DNA from: Negativicutes bacterium
Lineage (GTDB): Bacteria; Bacillota; Negativicutes; Anaeromusales; Anaeromusaceae
Direction of reading: 5' to 3'
Length of the DNA: 64,000 bases
Assembly: GCA_009929485.1 (NCBI GenBank)
Contig: SAAJ01000015.1
Span: 1 to 64,000 of the forward strand
Part shown: positions 8,239 to 17,299 of the stretch, in pieces
Layout: the number at the start of each line of letters is the position of its first letter
Position numbering within the stretch: the first letter of the stretch is position 1
The notes under the pieces: model-generated
Database searches by the model: none
The model's input: the letters and a program-made list of their open reading frames with translations, nothing else
What the model was told of the DNA's origin: nothing
Translations under genes and position numbers: made by a program

Positions 8239-8343
8239 GGTTGCACGCTTACTAAGAAACATCCAAACTGCTTCGGCTTCGTCGCCATAGCATCAGCATA
8301 CGTCCGATTTTACGTATGTATCGGCAGTTTCTTAACGCAACCC
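8239..8343 (-). ncRNA. structured 5' leader of the FAD gene, possible cis-regulatory RNA
   Basis: From the predicted transcription start the RNA can form a long closing stem: GGTTGC with GCAACC, and TTAAGAAAC with GTTTCTTA. Inside are a second option, AAACTGC/GCAGTTT, and two small hairpins, CATACGT/ACGTATG and GGC/GCC around GACGAA. The closing stem ends four bases before the ribosome site, which would suit translational control. It matches no riboswitch class I can name. Confidence 0.45.
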
Positions 8344-8348
8344 GATAT

Positions 8349-8377
8349 ATTATACAGAAAGCCACTTTTTAATGCAA
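8349..8377 (-). promoter_or_regulatory. sigma-A promoter of the FAD gene
   Basis: TTGCAT and TATAAT are separated by 17 bases. The predicted start (near 8342) falls on the first bases of the leader stem. Confidence 0.75.
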
Positions 8378-8536
8378 GGGGTTTACGTTAGAAACAAGTT
8401 TCTCGTAAGTACTTCATAAAAAAGTCAAACTTTTAATAGGCCCATTGTCTTTTCAAAGGTATTTATGTCCTATTACCGAGCAGGATTTTCCTAAAATACT
8501 GCGAATTAATTATGTTTAGTATAAGGAGGTGACACC

Positions 8537-11089
8537 ATGAACTGGCGCGATGCCATTGCATACCTGCTCAACAGACTGCGTTTAGATGATATGCAGTCAA
8601 GACTGCTTTTTAGCTCCGCTTTACTGGTTTTTACCCCGTTATTGCTGTTACTGCCCTTACAAGAGCGCACCTCTTCTCCCATCTCCGATCCTTCCGTTTA
8701 TCGGGAATTACAATATATCACAGATATCCAGAACGCCAACGTACAACGTTGGTTCACAGAACAGTCCAGCTTCGTTGAACTCTTAAGCAATCTTCCTTCC
8801 GTAAGACAAGGAACCTCTGCAGATATTCAATTAGTTCTGGATGAGACGTTTCGCGTCCAGAGCAACTTTACCGCCTTGACCTTTATCGATGCCAGCGGTA
8901 TCGCCAGAGCTTCCGTGAATGGCCCTTTAAACCTGTACCTTGGCGACCGCGATTATTTTCAACAAGCCAAGCAAGGCAAAGTTACCTTAAGCAATGTTTT
9001 AGTTGATCGCTCCACAGGACGGCCCGTTCTTGTGTTTGCGTCTCCTGTCCATGGCGAAGACGGAACCATTCGCGGCGTTATTACCAGCACAACACAGCTT
9101 AGCCGCTTGCAAAACATTTTAACCTCCGTTCATTTTGGGACAACCGGAAAAATGTATATTGCCGCTCCGGACGGTACGGTAATCGCTGGAGCCGCCCTAG
9201 ACATGCCCAGTTCTCTGATTCGACGCCTAGATGGCTTCAAACAGGCGCAGCAATCCCAACAAGGCATTGGTACATATACCGACTACTTGGGCCAAAATGT
9301 CGTAGCCGTATTTAAACCGCTAGAAATCCATGATTGGATCCTATTTTGCGAAATGGATCTAAAGGAAGCGTATCAGCACCATGAAAACAAGCTGCGCTTG
9401 CTGCTCATCGGCTTGGGGCTTGTGACAATCCTCGCGCTACTGCTGCTCTTTTTAGGCCAAGAGATGTTTCTTCGTCCCTTGCGACATTTAATGCATTTAG
9501 CAGAAGAATACCGCAAAGGAAATTATATGGCCCGTCTTTCTAAGCAAAATTTGCTTCTGGCTCCTACGGAGCTGCGTCATTTAGGGGAAACACTCAACGC
9601 CAATGCGGAAAAGCTTTCTACCATGCTAGAAACCATGGATATTGTCAACAAAGTAGTTACGGAAACAGAAGCGCGCTATCGCACACTGGTAGAAAAATCC
9701 ATGGTCGGTGTTTACGGTATCTTAGACAATCGCATTATGTACGCAAATCCTCGCCTTGCAGAATTGCTTGGCTATGAGCTCGGCGAACTCAGCGGCGGCA
9801 TGCCTGTGCATGACATTATTCACCCGGATCACCTCCTTGAAGTGCAGCAACGCATGAAGGACCGCCTCGCAGGCGAACTTGTCGATGAAAATTACGAAGT
9901 AAAGCTGATCCGCCGCGACGGCCAGGTTATTTTCGCCGAAATTTACGCCTCTCTCGGCACACTTGGCGGGCAGCCGGCTCTGATCGGCACTATTTTGGAT
10001 ATCAGCGAACGCAAGAAAATGGAAGATGAGTTGCGTCATCTCAGCATGCACGATCAACTTACAGGCCTCTTTAACCGCACCTTCTTTGAAGGAGAAATGC
10101 AGCGTTTAAGCAGCAGCCGTCATCCTATCGGCATTGTCATCATTGATGTCAATGGACTCAAATTGATTAACGATACCCTGGGACACGCCAGCGGCGACGC
10201 CCTGATCTGCAACGTAGCGTCTCTCTTGCGTCTGCATTTCCGCGGCGACGACATTGTCTCCCGCATTGGCGGCGATGAGTTTGCCGCCCTCTTGCCCAAC
10301 AGCACCGATCAGCAGCTAGGCAATCTCCTTAAGCGTCTTCGTACAGCAGCCTCAGCCTATAATCAAGAGCATCCGGAACTTCCTTTGAGCATAGCCACAG
10401 GGTATGCCATTGCCACTCCGGAGATTACTTCTTTAGAAGATGCTTTCCGCCAAGCGGATAATCACATGTATAACGATAAAAGTCAACATCGCGAATCTGC
10501 GCGCCGCCTTATTCTCAACAGCTTCTTACGCAAAGTCCAGGGACGCGAAGGAACACAGCAAAAAGATATTCAGCATATGCAAATGCTGATCACTAAACTG
10601 GCGCAGAAGCTTCAACTTCCGGATACTTTAATTCCGCAGCTGCAAGCAGCCGTACGTTATTACGACATCGGCCTCTTGAGCGTCAGCGAGAGCATCCTCT
10701 CCTCCAAAGCTTCCCTTAGCGAAGAAGACCGCCGACACATTCGCCGGCATCCAGAGGTAGGGCAACGTTTGGTCGAAAGCATCCCCGAACTTTCCGGCAT
10801 CGGCGACTGGATTCTAAAACACCACGAGCGCTGGGATGGCTCCGGTTACCCCATGGGCTTAAGCGGCGCTAATATCCCGATTGGCGTACGCATGCTCAGT
10901 CTGATTGACAGCTATGAAGCAATGCGCCATGACCGCCCTTACCGCCCAGCACTTTCCTTTGAAGAGACAATTGCGGAACTCAAAAGCCAAGCGGGGCGCC
11001 AATTTGACCCGCAAATCACAGAAAGTTTTATTACCCTTCTTTACGAGTTGCACGAAAAACTCGTTGAAGCAACTGCGAAAACAAAATAA
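8537..11089 (+). CDS. Cache-HAMP-PAS-GGDEF-HD-GYP cyclic-di-GMP protein
   Basis: An 850-residue membrane sensor. TM1 (about 23-42) and TM2 (about 286-310) enclose a periplasmic Cache-type sensor; HAMP, PAS (about 385-500), GGDEF (active site GGDEF near 577, with an RGDD I-site five residues before it) and HD-GYP (about 690-845) follow. The GGDEF half should make cyclic-di-GMP. The HD-GYP half keeps HHERWDGSGYP but reads YDIGLL where HDIGK is expected, so its phosphodiesterase activity is doubtful. AAGGAGGTG lies seven bases before the ATG. It is monocistronic and divergent from the FAD gene. Confidence 0.93.
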   Translation: MNWRDAIAYLLNRLRLDDMQSRLLFSSALLVFTPLLLLLPLQERTSSPISDPSVYRELQYITDIQNANVQRWFTEQSSFVELLSNLPSVRQGTSADIQLVLDETFRVQSNFTALTFIDASGIARASVNGPLNLYLGDRDYFQQAKQGKVTLSNVLVDRSTGRPVLVFASPVHGEDGTIRGVITSTTQLSRLQNILTSVHFGTTGKMYIAAPDGTVIAGAALDMPSSLIRRLDGFKQAQQSQQGIGTYTDYLGQNVVAVFKPLEIHDWILFCEMDLKEAYQHHENKLRLLLIGLGLVTILALLLLFLGQEMFLRPLRHLMHLAEEYRKGNYMARLSKQNLLLAPTELRHLGETLNANAEKLSTMLETMDIVNKVVTETEARYRTLVEKSMVGVYGILDNRIMYANPRLAELLGYELGELSGGMPVHDIIHPDHLLEVQQRMKDRLAGELVDENYEVKLIRRDGQVIFAEIYASLGTLGGQPALIGTILDISERKKMEDELRHLSMHDQLTGLFNRTFFEGEMQRLSSSRHPIGIVIIDVNGLKLINDTLGHASGDALICNVASLLRLHFRGDDIVSRIGGDEFAALLPNSTDQQLGNLLKRLRTAASAYNQEHPELPLSIATGYAIATPEITSLEDAFRQADNHMYNDKSQHRESARRLILNSFLRKVQGREGTQQKDIQHMQMLITKLAQKLQLPDTLIPQLQAAVRYYDIGLLSVSESILSSKASLSEEDRRHIRRHPEVGQRLVESIPELSGIGDWILKHHERWDGSGYPMGLSGANIPIGVRMLSLIDSYEAMRHDRPYRPALSFEETIAELKSQAGRQFDPQITESFITLLYELHEKLVEATAKTK

Positions 11090-11116
11090 AGCTCAGCGCA
11101 TACGCATATGCGCAGC

Positions 11117-11153
11117 AAAAAGCTCCAAGACCAAAACTGTCTTGGAGCTTTTT
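11117..11153. terminator. bidirectional terminator between GGDEF gene and ftsZ
   Basis: A perfect 15-pair stem (AAAAAGCTCCAAGAC and its complement) with a seven-base loop and T runs on both strands, lying between two convergent genes. Confidence 0.85.
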
Positions 11154-11184
11154 AGATTCAATTTCTATTTAATCCATCCCTCAA

Positions 11185-12231
11185 TTAACCTCGGCGCATA
11201 AATTGAGGAATTTCCATTCCTCCGGACAAACTAAAGTCCGTTTTTGCTTCAGGCGCTTTTACCGAAGCAGCCGGACCAGCTTCTGCACCAAAACGAGTCG
11301 CAATAATCGTAATCCGCACGTCATCGCCCATCGTCTCATCGATATCAGCGCCAAAAATGATATTAGCGTCTTCGTCTACCGCATCCGTCAATATCCCTAC
11401 AGCTTCATTCACTTCGAGCAAGCTCATATCCTGGCTGCCAGTCACATTAACCAATACCGCCCGTGCGCCTTCGACAGAGATCCCCAAAAGAGGACTATGC
11501 ATCGCTTTTTGCATAGCATCCATCGCCCGATCTTCGCCTTTGCCCATGCCAATGCCCATAAACGCCTGGCCGGAAGAGGACATGACCGACTGCACGTCGG
11601 CAAAGTCCAAATTGATCATCGCCGGCTTGGAGATCAAACCCGCAATGCTGTGCACGCCCTGCTTCAAGACGTCATCAGCCATGCAGAACGCATCCAGCAA
11701 GCTGGTTTGACGCGAAGCAATTTTTAACAATCGATCATTAGAAATCGTAATCAATGTATCCACATGTTCACGCAGCTTCGCTACGCCTTGTTCCGCCTTG
11801 ACCATACGCCGTTTTCCTTCAAAAGAAAACGGGTAGGTTACAACCCCTACGGTCAATGCGCCTACTTCTCTGGCGCACTGCGCAACGATCGGCGCTGCCC
11901 CTGTTCCCGTACCACCGCCCATGCCGGCCGTAACAAAAACCATATCTGCTCCATCCAGCGCTTTAAGAATATCCGCCCTGCTTTCTAATGCAGCCTGTTC
12001 GCCAACGCCCGGATTAGCGCCCGCTCCAAGTCCCTTAGTCACCTTATCGCCTAGCTGCAGACGCTGATTGGCAGGCGAAGATTGCACCGCCTGAGCGTCG
12101 GTATTCATCACAATAAAGTCAGCGGCCAACCCCATATCCATCATGCGGTTGACTGCATTGCTGCCGCCGCCTCCGACGCCAGCCACCTTTATTTTTGCGA
12201 AGTTCAGCATTGTTTCGTCAAAACCGATCAT
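11185..12231 (-). CDS. ftsZ: cell-division GTPase FtsZ (solitary copy)
   Basis: A tubulin-like GTPase that forms the division ring. Visible features are the N-terminal GVGGGGSNAVNRM, the tubulin signature GGGTGTGAAP, the C-terminal FtsZ domain and the terminal peptide IPQFMRR that binds FtsA/SepF-type partners. The linker between core and peptide is only about 20 residues, shorter than usual (348 residues in all, against about 380 in Bacillus). The start at 12231 matches the family N-terminus (FAKIKV...); the upstream extension to a TTG has no good site. No dcw-cluster genes flank it, so it is either a relocated or an additional ftsZ. Confidence 0.93.
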   Translation of the reverse strand: MIGFDETMLNFAKIKVAGVGGGGSNAVNRMMDMGLAADFIVMNTDAQAVQSSPANQRLQLGDKVTKGLGAGANPGVGEQAALESRADILKALDGADMVFVTAGMGGGTGTGAAPIVAQCAREVGALTVGVVTYPFSFEGKRRMVKAEQGVAKLREHVDTLITISNDRLLKIASRQTSLLDAFCMADDVLKQGVHSIAGLISKPAMINLDFADVQSVMSSSGQAFMGIGMGKGEDRAMDAMQKAMHSPLLGISVEGARAVLVNVTGSQDMSLLEVNEAVGILTDAVDEDANIIFGADIDETMGDDVRITIIATRFGAEAGPAASVKAPEAKTDFSLSGGMEIPQFMRRG

Positions 12232-12359
12232 ATCCTTCCCCCATTCCGGCATCATTCGCCCCAGGGGACGAAGGACGACCAACTTCTCCAAAATAATCCA
12301 TATATATCATAGTAGCAAAGGATGAGCTGCAACTCAAGTAAGAATCTAACATTCTTGCT

Positions 12360-13511
12360 TCATTTTTTTAGAATTCTCTGCAGCCGATCTATGCGAAACC
12401 GCTGAAACATGGCTTGAAAGCTTTTTTGTTTCTGCGGTTCCTGCTCAAAATAAAACAAATGGCTCCCGCAATGACAGTCTGAGGCGCCAAAGCCGGCAAT
12501 CTCTCCTGCCGCCAGCTCACGCACTGCTTTGGCCAAAGAGCATTCCAGCCGTTCTTGGGTACGAATGGGCAGCGCCCCTTTCCAAAGCGCGGCTTGCCGC
12601 AAATAATCAAAATGCCAATGCATCTTTTTGCGCAGCCGCCCATGTCTGGCAACGCGAGCCTCCAAGCCTCTCGCCGCAGAGCCAACATACACATAATGAC
12701 CCGCCCGAAACTCACGCTCTCCCAAAGAGCCAATTTGCAGCCTGCAATCGGCAAGTACTTCTAAAAAAGCCATATATACACCGCCATCGGCGCCTTCCTG
12801 CTCATATACATTCCAAGGAATATCCAATTTTTTCGCAGCACCTAGAATAAACCCAGGCTTCCAGGAAATACTCATGGCTCGAATATCCACGTACGGTCTT
12901 GCTGCCGCCAGGGCCGCGGCGAAAACAGGATCTGTATGGTATTCCGGCAAAAACCATTGGGTCTGCGCAGCATGGACGATAAACAATACCCCGCAGCGCC
13001 GCCCATTTTGAGCCAACTCGGTCAACGTCCGTACATGGCTGCTGCCTCGAGCCGTCACCGCATCGGGAAACATGGCTCCAGTTTCTCCAAAAAGAGTGCA
13101 GGATTTCACTTCCAGCAGCATGGTTTCACCCTTGCTATTCTCTAACAGAAAATCAAAGCGGTGCGCTCCTTCCTTGACTTCCGCCGCTGCTACCTGCCAG
13201 TCTTCCCAGCCAGGAACAGCTCGGCGCGTCAACAGTTCCCGAGCAATCCGATTGGAAGCCAGCGTTTCCAAAACCACCGGCTGATTGTCCCTCTCCACCG
13301 CCACTACCGAATAAGCGGTAGTTCGTTTCGCTTCGTTTCCTTCTGCCAGCCACATGGTTACGCCAGGAAAAAGCAACTCCCTCATGCGCCCCGGGTTGGG
13401 CATGTGCGCCCGCACCGTCTTGCCTTCCAGCAAACATTCCGCTACAAACCGATTGGGACGACGCAAAAATACCCCTTGCTTAGTCGGTGCAAAAAAAGAA
13501 AGTGAATTCAT
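12360..13511 (-). CDS. sfsA: SfsA nuclease fused to a DUF123/GIY-YIG-like domain
   Basis: Residues about 1-230 form SfsA, a putative DNA/RNA nuclease: MPNPGRMRELLFPG, a nuclease-type core with LLEVKSCTL, and FPDAVTARGSSH. Residues about 240-365 form a second domain with GVYMAFLEVLAD, GHYVYVGSAARGLEARVARH and CHCGSHLFYF, which is the DUF123 (GIY-YIG-related) family. Standalone SfsA is about 230 residues, so this is a fusion. The start is the ATG at 13511 after GCAGGAG; the longer frame begins with an unsupported TTG. Neighbouring ftsZ reads in the same direction but is separated by about 130 bases. Confidence 0.9.
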   Translation of the reverse strand: MNSLSFFAPTKQGVFLRRPNRFVAECLLEGKTVRAHMPNPGRMRELLFPGVTMWLAEGNEAKRTTAYSVVAVERDNQPVVLETLASNRIARELLTRRAVPGWEDWQVAAAEVKEGAHRFDFLLENSKGETMLLEVKSCTLFGETGAMFPDAVTARGSSHVRTLTELAQNGRRCGVLFIVHAAQTQWFLPEYHTDPVFAAALAAARPYVDIRAMSISWKPGFILGAAKKLDIPWNVYEQEGADGGVYMAFLEVLADCRLQIGSLGEREFRAGHYVYVGSAARGLEARVARHGRLRKKMHWHFDYLRQAALWKGALPIRTQERLECSLAKAVRELAAGEIAGFGASDCHCGSHLFYFEQEPQKQKSFQAMFQRFRIDRLQRILKK

Positions 13512-13570
13512 TTTGTTCGGCTCCTGCAATCATCAACTTCCTCTATATTGTACCGCACTTTTCTTGCCGC

Positions 13571-13598
13571 AAAAAGAAAAAACCGCTTGCGCGGTTTT
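13571..13598 (-). terminator. trp-aroF operon terminator
   Basis: AAAACCGC and its complement with a four-base loop, overlapping the aroF stop and followed on the minus strand by TTCTTTTT. Near-identical copies occur at 34485 and 37226. Confidence 0.8.
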
Positions 13599-14424
13599 AT
13601 ACTGCTTTCTCCAGGCCGCGGCGGCCTCGTTTATGAAGCCTGCCGAAAAAGCGCACATCATCCATCAGCTCCAGATACTCCATAGGCGGCAAAGACTGCG
13701 GTCCATCGCACAACGCCTCCTCTGGGCAAGGATGTACTTCAATCAGCGCGCCATCCGCTCCGGCCGCCAGCGCCGCCAGCGTCATAGAGTGCACAAGCTC
13801 TCGCCGTCCGGTTCCATGGCTGGGGTCGACAATCACAGGCAGATGACTCAGCCCTTTAACGGCCGCCACCGCTCCCAAGTCCAGGGTATTGCGCGTATGC
13901 GTCTCAAAGGTGCGGATGCCCCTCTCGCAAAGGACGACTTGATTGTTGCCGGCTTCCAAAATATATTCCGCCGCGTAAAGCCATTCTTCAATGGTTGCCG
14001 ATAGCCCTCGCTTCAGCAGCACCGGCTTGCCAGCCTTGCCCAGCGTCTTTAAAAGGGCAAAGTTCTGCATATTGCGCGCCCCCACCTGCAGCATGTCCGC
14101 ATAGGAAGCCACTAACGGCACTGCCGCCGCCTCCATAACTTCCGTAACTATCGCTAAGCCGGTTTCTTCTCGGGCTTCAGCCAATAGCTGCAGCCCTTGC
14201 TCTTCTAACCCTTGAAACGCATAGGGAGATGTGCGCGGTTTAAACGCGCCGCCGCGCAGCATCTGCGCGCCGCCAGCCTTAACCAAACGAGCTGCCGCCA
14301 GCAACTGCTCTCTTGATTCCACGGCGCAGGGTCCCGCCATAACCGCTGGCTGAGCGCCGCCAATGCGAGCATTTCCTACGCGCACGATGGTGGTTACTTG
14401 TCCTGTTTTTCTTTGTGTCAACAT
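13597..14424 (-). CDS. aroF: DAHP synthase (3-deoxy-7-phosphoheptulonate synthase, KDPS-like type)
   Basis: The first shikimate-pathway enzyme, condensing PEP with erythrose-4-phosphate. The 275-residue barrel carries the family motifs [37 protein letters not shown] and VDPSHGTG. It belongs to the I-beta (AroA-beta) group and lacks the N-terminal ferredoxin-like regulatory domain of the Thermotoga-type enzyme, so Trp or Tyr feedback through that domain is not expected. GGAGG lies six bases before the ATG. It is the last gene of the trp operon, which would link precursor supply to tryptophan starvation. Confidence 0.92.
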   Translation of the reverse strand: MLTQRKTGQVTTIVRVGNARIGGAQPAVMAGPCAVESREQLLAAARLVKAGGAQMLRGGAFKPRTSPYAFQGLEEQGLQLLAEAREETGLAIVTEVMEAAAVPLVASYADMLQVGARNMQNFALLKTLGKAGKPVLLKRGLSATIEEWLYAAEYILEAGNNQVVLCERGIRTFETHTRNTLDLGAVAAVKGLSHLPVIVDPSHGTGRRELVHSMTLAALAAGADGALIEVHPCPEEALCDGPQSLPPMEYLELMDDVRFFGRLHKRGRRGLEKAV

Positions 14425-14437
14425 GGCGCTGCCTCCC

Positions 14438-15046
14438 TTATCCTAGTTGCTGCTCTTTTCCGGCAGCTGCACTTCGTACGGTCCCGTGGCTTTCTAAAAA
14501 CTTCTGCAATAAGGCTTCGCCTTGGGGCGTCAAAATAGATTCCGGATGAAACTGAATGCCTGTAACCGCATAGTTCTTATGCTGCACCGCCATAATCAGC
14601 CCGTCTTCCGTCGTGGCCGTCACTTCCAAGCAGTCCGGTATGGACGAGGCTTCCAGCACTAAGGAATGGTAGCGGCCTACTTCTAAGCCTTGGGGCATAC
14701 CCGCGAACATCCCCTTCGCGTTATGCCGAATTTTACTGACCTTGCCGTGAATGGGCTGCGGCGCTCGCACTACTTTAGCGCCAAAAACCTCACCAATGGT
14801 CTGATGCCCCAGGCATACGCCTAAAATCGGCACTTTTCCTGCAAAAAGCCGCACCGCTTCGGCGCAGATACCGGCATCCGCCGGCGTTCCCGGACCAGGC
14901 GAAAGAATAATTCCTTCGCTGCCCTCGCCAGCCTGAGCGGCCGTCATTACATCATTGCGTACTACCCGCACCTCAGCGCCCAATTTACACAGCGCCTGGT
15001 ACAGATTGTACGTAAAGGAATCATAGTTATCAATTAGCGTCCACAT
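14438..15046 (-). CDS. trpG: anthranilate synthase glutamine amidotransferase subunit
   Basis: Supplies ammonia from glutamine to TrpE. The class I amidotransferase triad is visible: Cys78 in GVCLGHQ, then His and Glu in GIQFHPES. The oxyanion segment LSPGPGTP is intact. It may also serve folate synthesis as PabA, since no separate pabA is in the window. It overlaps the trpE end by 17 bases. Confidence 0.94.
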   Translation of the reverse strand: MWTLIDNYDSFTYNLYQALCKLGAEVRVVRNDVMTAAQAGEGSEGIILSPGPGTPADAGICAEAVRLFAGKVPILGVCLGHQTIGEVFGAKVVRAPQPIHGKVSKIRHNAKGMFAGMPQGLEVGRYHSLVLEASSIPDCLEVTATTEDGLIMAVQHKNYAVTGIQFHPESILTPQGEALLQKFLESHGTVRSAAAGKEQQLG

Positions 15047-16496
15047 CGTGCTCCACCTCCCTTAGCACCCGCAGCAAGGCTTCCGCCTTGTGCCGCACTT
15101 CTTCCAGCTCGCCTTCCGGCGTCGAGTCAGCTACAAGGCCAGCACCGGCCCGTACCGTTACAATGCCATCCTCCACTACCATGGTGCGAATGGCAATGCA
15201 AGTATCCATAGAACCGCGGAAGTCAAAATATCCTACCGCCCCAGCGTAAACGCCTCGCGGCTCTTCTTCCAGCTCGGCAATGATCTCCATGGCCCGCACC
15301 TTCGGCGCGCCGCTGACCGTACCGGCGGGAAAACAAGCCTGCAAAGCCGCAATGGCGTCTTTATCCGCCGCCAGTTTGCCTTGGACTTCCGACACCATAT
15401 GCATAACATGGGAAAAATACTCCACTTGCATCAGCCGGGTCACTTCTACCGTTCCTGGCGTGCTTACGCGCCCCAGATCATTGCGTCCCAAATCGACAAG
15501 CATGGCGTGCTCCGCCCGCTCTTTAGGATCAGCTACAAGCTCCGCTTCCAGCGCCGCATCTTCCCGGCGGTCTGCGCCGCGGCGTCTTGTACCTGCAATC
15601 GGATAGGTGCTCACCCTATCGTCTTCCACCCGCACCAGCATCTCCGGCGAAGCGCCTACAAGCTGTTTACGGCCAAACTGCAGATAAAACATGTACGGCG
15701 AAGGATTCACTCGCCGCAAGCGACGATACAACTGAAAGGGATGACAGCGCTGCGGCCGGTGAAACGGCAAGGATAACACCGTCTGAAAGGTATCGCCCGC
15801 GACAATATGCTCCTTGACCTTGCGCACTCCTTCCAGAAAGGTTTCCGCCTTGGCTTCGCGAGTCAGCGCTACGCCTGGCAAAGTCTGCTGCAGCTCTTTC
15901 CCAGGTGCATTCAGCGCCGCCTGCATGGTCTCCAGACGCGAGCAAGCCTGCTCATAAGCTTCCGCCAGTTCGCTGCCGCCGCGGCTCCAGGTAATCAGAG
16001 CCACCGAATGAGTCAAATGATCCAGCACAGCCATATCCCGGCAAAAGAATGCTTCCAGCAGCACCATATCGTCAGGCACGTTCATGCCCCTCACCCGTTC
16101 CCACGTCGTTACGCCTTCGAAGGCTAAGTAGCCGACAAAGCCGCCTCGCAGCGGAGGAAGTCCCGCAATATCAGGCACGCGGCAGCGTCCCAGTACTTCG
16201 CGCAACGCCTCTAGCGGCGGCAAGGCAAGGATCTCCTCGCCCTGCTGCGTCTCCACTACTGTTTCCTTGGCTCGGCCGGTCAAGCGCCATTCCGGGTGAA
16301 ACCCTAAAAAGGAATACCGTCCGAAGGTACGGTTGGCTTCCGCGCTTTCCAGCAAGAAGCCTTGGCCGTCGCCAACCAATTTTTCATATAAAGAGATCGG
16401 CGTTTCCCGGTCTCCCGGCAGCAATACATGCACAGGCACGTAATCGTACTGCCCGGCCAGCTCGCAAAACTCCGCCTCGCTCATCATCTTGTTCAT
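15030..16496 (-). CDS. trpE: anthranilate synthase component I
   Basis: Converts chorismate to anthranilate with TrpG. The 488-residue chain has the N-terminal domain with the LLES tryptophan-binding motif (FLLESAEANRTFGRYSFLG), suggesting feedback inhibition by tryptophan, and the C-terminal chorismate-binding domain with PIAGTRRRG, DLGRNDLGRV, FPAGTVSGAPK and RAGAGLVADS. It starts 44 bases after trpC and overlaps trpG. Confidence 0.95.
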   Translation of the reverse strand: MNKMMSEAEFCELAGQYDYVPVHVLLPGDRETPISLYEKLVGDGQGFLLESAEANRTFGRYSFLGFHPEWRLTGRAKETVVETQQGEEILALPPLEALREVLGRCRVPDIAGLPPLRGGFVGYLAFEGVTTWERVRGMNVPDDMVLLEAFFCRDMAVLDHLTHSVALITWSRGGSELAEAYEQACSRLETMQAALNAPGKELQQTLPGVALTREAKAETFLEGVRKVKEHIVAGDTFQTVLSLPFHRPQRCHPFQLYRRLRRVNPSPYMFYLQFGRKQLVGASPEMLVRVEDDRVSTYPIAGTRRRGADRREDAALEAELVADPKERAEHAMLVDLGRNDLGRVSTPGTVEVTRLMQVEYFSHVMHMVSEVQGKLAADKDAIAALQACFPAGTVSGAPKVRAMEIIAELEEEPRGVYAGAVGYFDFRGSMDTCIAIRTMVVEDGIVTVRAGAGLVADSTPEGELEEVRHKAEALLRVLREVEHDVDAN

Positions 16497-16540
16497 CGCA
16501 CATCCATCCTATCCAGCCAGCCGCCTTCGCGGCAAAGCTT

Positions 16541-17299
16541 TTATTCCATCAAAGCCATTTCCCGGGTCATAGCTGCCACATCGTCCGCCACTACTAACCC
16601 CTCGCCCACTAGAATTCCTCTTACGCCAGCCTGGCGCAACAGTCTGGCAGCCGCGCCATTTTTGATGCCGCTTTCGCTGATAACTAAGCGCCCAGCGCAC
16701 TGCGGCAACAGTTGAAAGGTATGCTCCACATCGGTGTGAAAGGTCGTTAAATCCCGATTATTAATGCCTAAAAGCGGCGCCTGCGCTGCCAAAGCCGCTG
16801 GTAGTTCTGCTGCTCCGTGCACTTCTACCAGGCAATCCAGCCCCAAGTCTTCCGCAATCTCTTGATACCGTTTTAATTCCTCCGCTTGCAGCACCGCCGC
16901 AATCAAAAGCACGCCGTCAGCCCCAGCCAAAGCTGTTTCATAGAGTTGATACTCATCAACAATGAATTCTTTGCGCAGCACCGGCAGCGAAGTGGCGGCT
17001 TTGACTGCCGCAATATCTTCTAAGCGGCCTAAAAAATGCGCATCTGTATGGACTGAAAGAGCCGCCGCGCCGTTTTGCTCATAAAGCTTCGCCAATTCCA
17101 CCACACTATGACGCGTCGTCAACCGCCCCTTAGCCGGCGAAGCCAGCTTGCACTCGGCAATCAGCGACCACTCTTTTTCCGCAATCGCCTGACGCAAACG
17201 AAAGCCGCCTTTGGTTTTTATATCCTCACGCCGTAATGGCCGTTTACGTTTCGCTTCGGCCACTACCAGGCGTTTGTTCTCCACAATATGGTTCAGCAA
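16541..17299 (-). CDS. trpC: indole-3-glycerol phosphate synthase
   Basis: Closes the indole ring from CdRP. The barrel carries the family motifs AECKLASPAKG, VLRKEFIVDEYQ, GINNRDLTTF and VISESGI. The best start is TTG at 17299, four to five bases after GGAGGAG, giving LNHIVENKR at the N-terminus as in other TrpC proteins (252 residues); the longer frame to 17332 has no site. It therefore overlaps trpF by 56 bases, an unusually long overlap. Confidence 0.93.
   Translation of the reverse strand: MLNHIVENKRLVVAEAKRKRPLRREDIKTKGGFRLRQAIAEKEWSLIAECKLASPAKGRLTTRHSVVELAKLYEQNGAAALSVHTDAHFLGRLEDIAAVKAATSLPVLRKEFIVDEYQLYETALAGADGVLLIAAVLQAEELKRYQEIAEDLGLDCLVEVHGAAELPAALAAQAPLLGINNRDLTTFHTDVEHTFQLLPQCAGRLVISESGIKNGAAARLLRQAGVRGILVGEGLVVADDVAAMTREMALME

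Noticed and set aside
13354-14004. A 216-codon plus-strand frame across the sfsA start and aroF
   Set aside because: It crosses a terminator and two well-supported genes; its composition is that of a shadow frame in GC-rich DNA.
15090-15776. A 228-codon plus-strand frame within trpE
   Set aside because: Antisense shadow of trpE; rich in His and Arg, with no domain.
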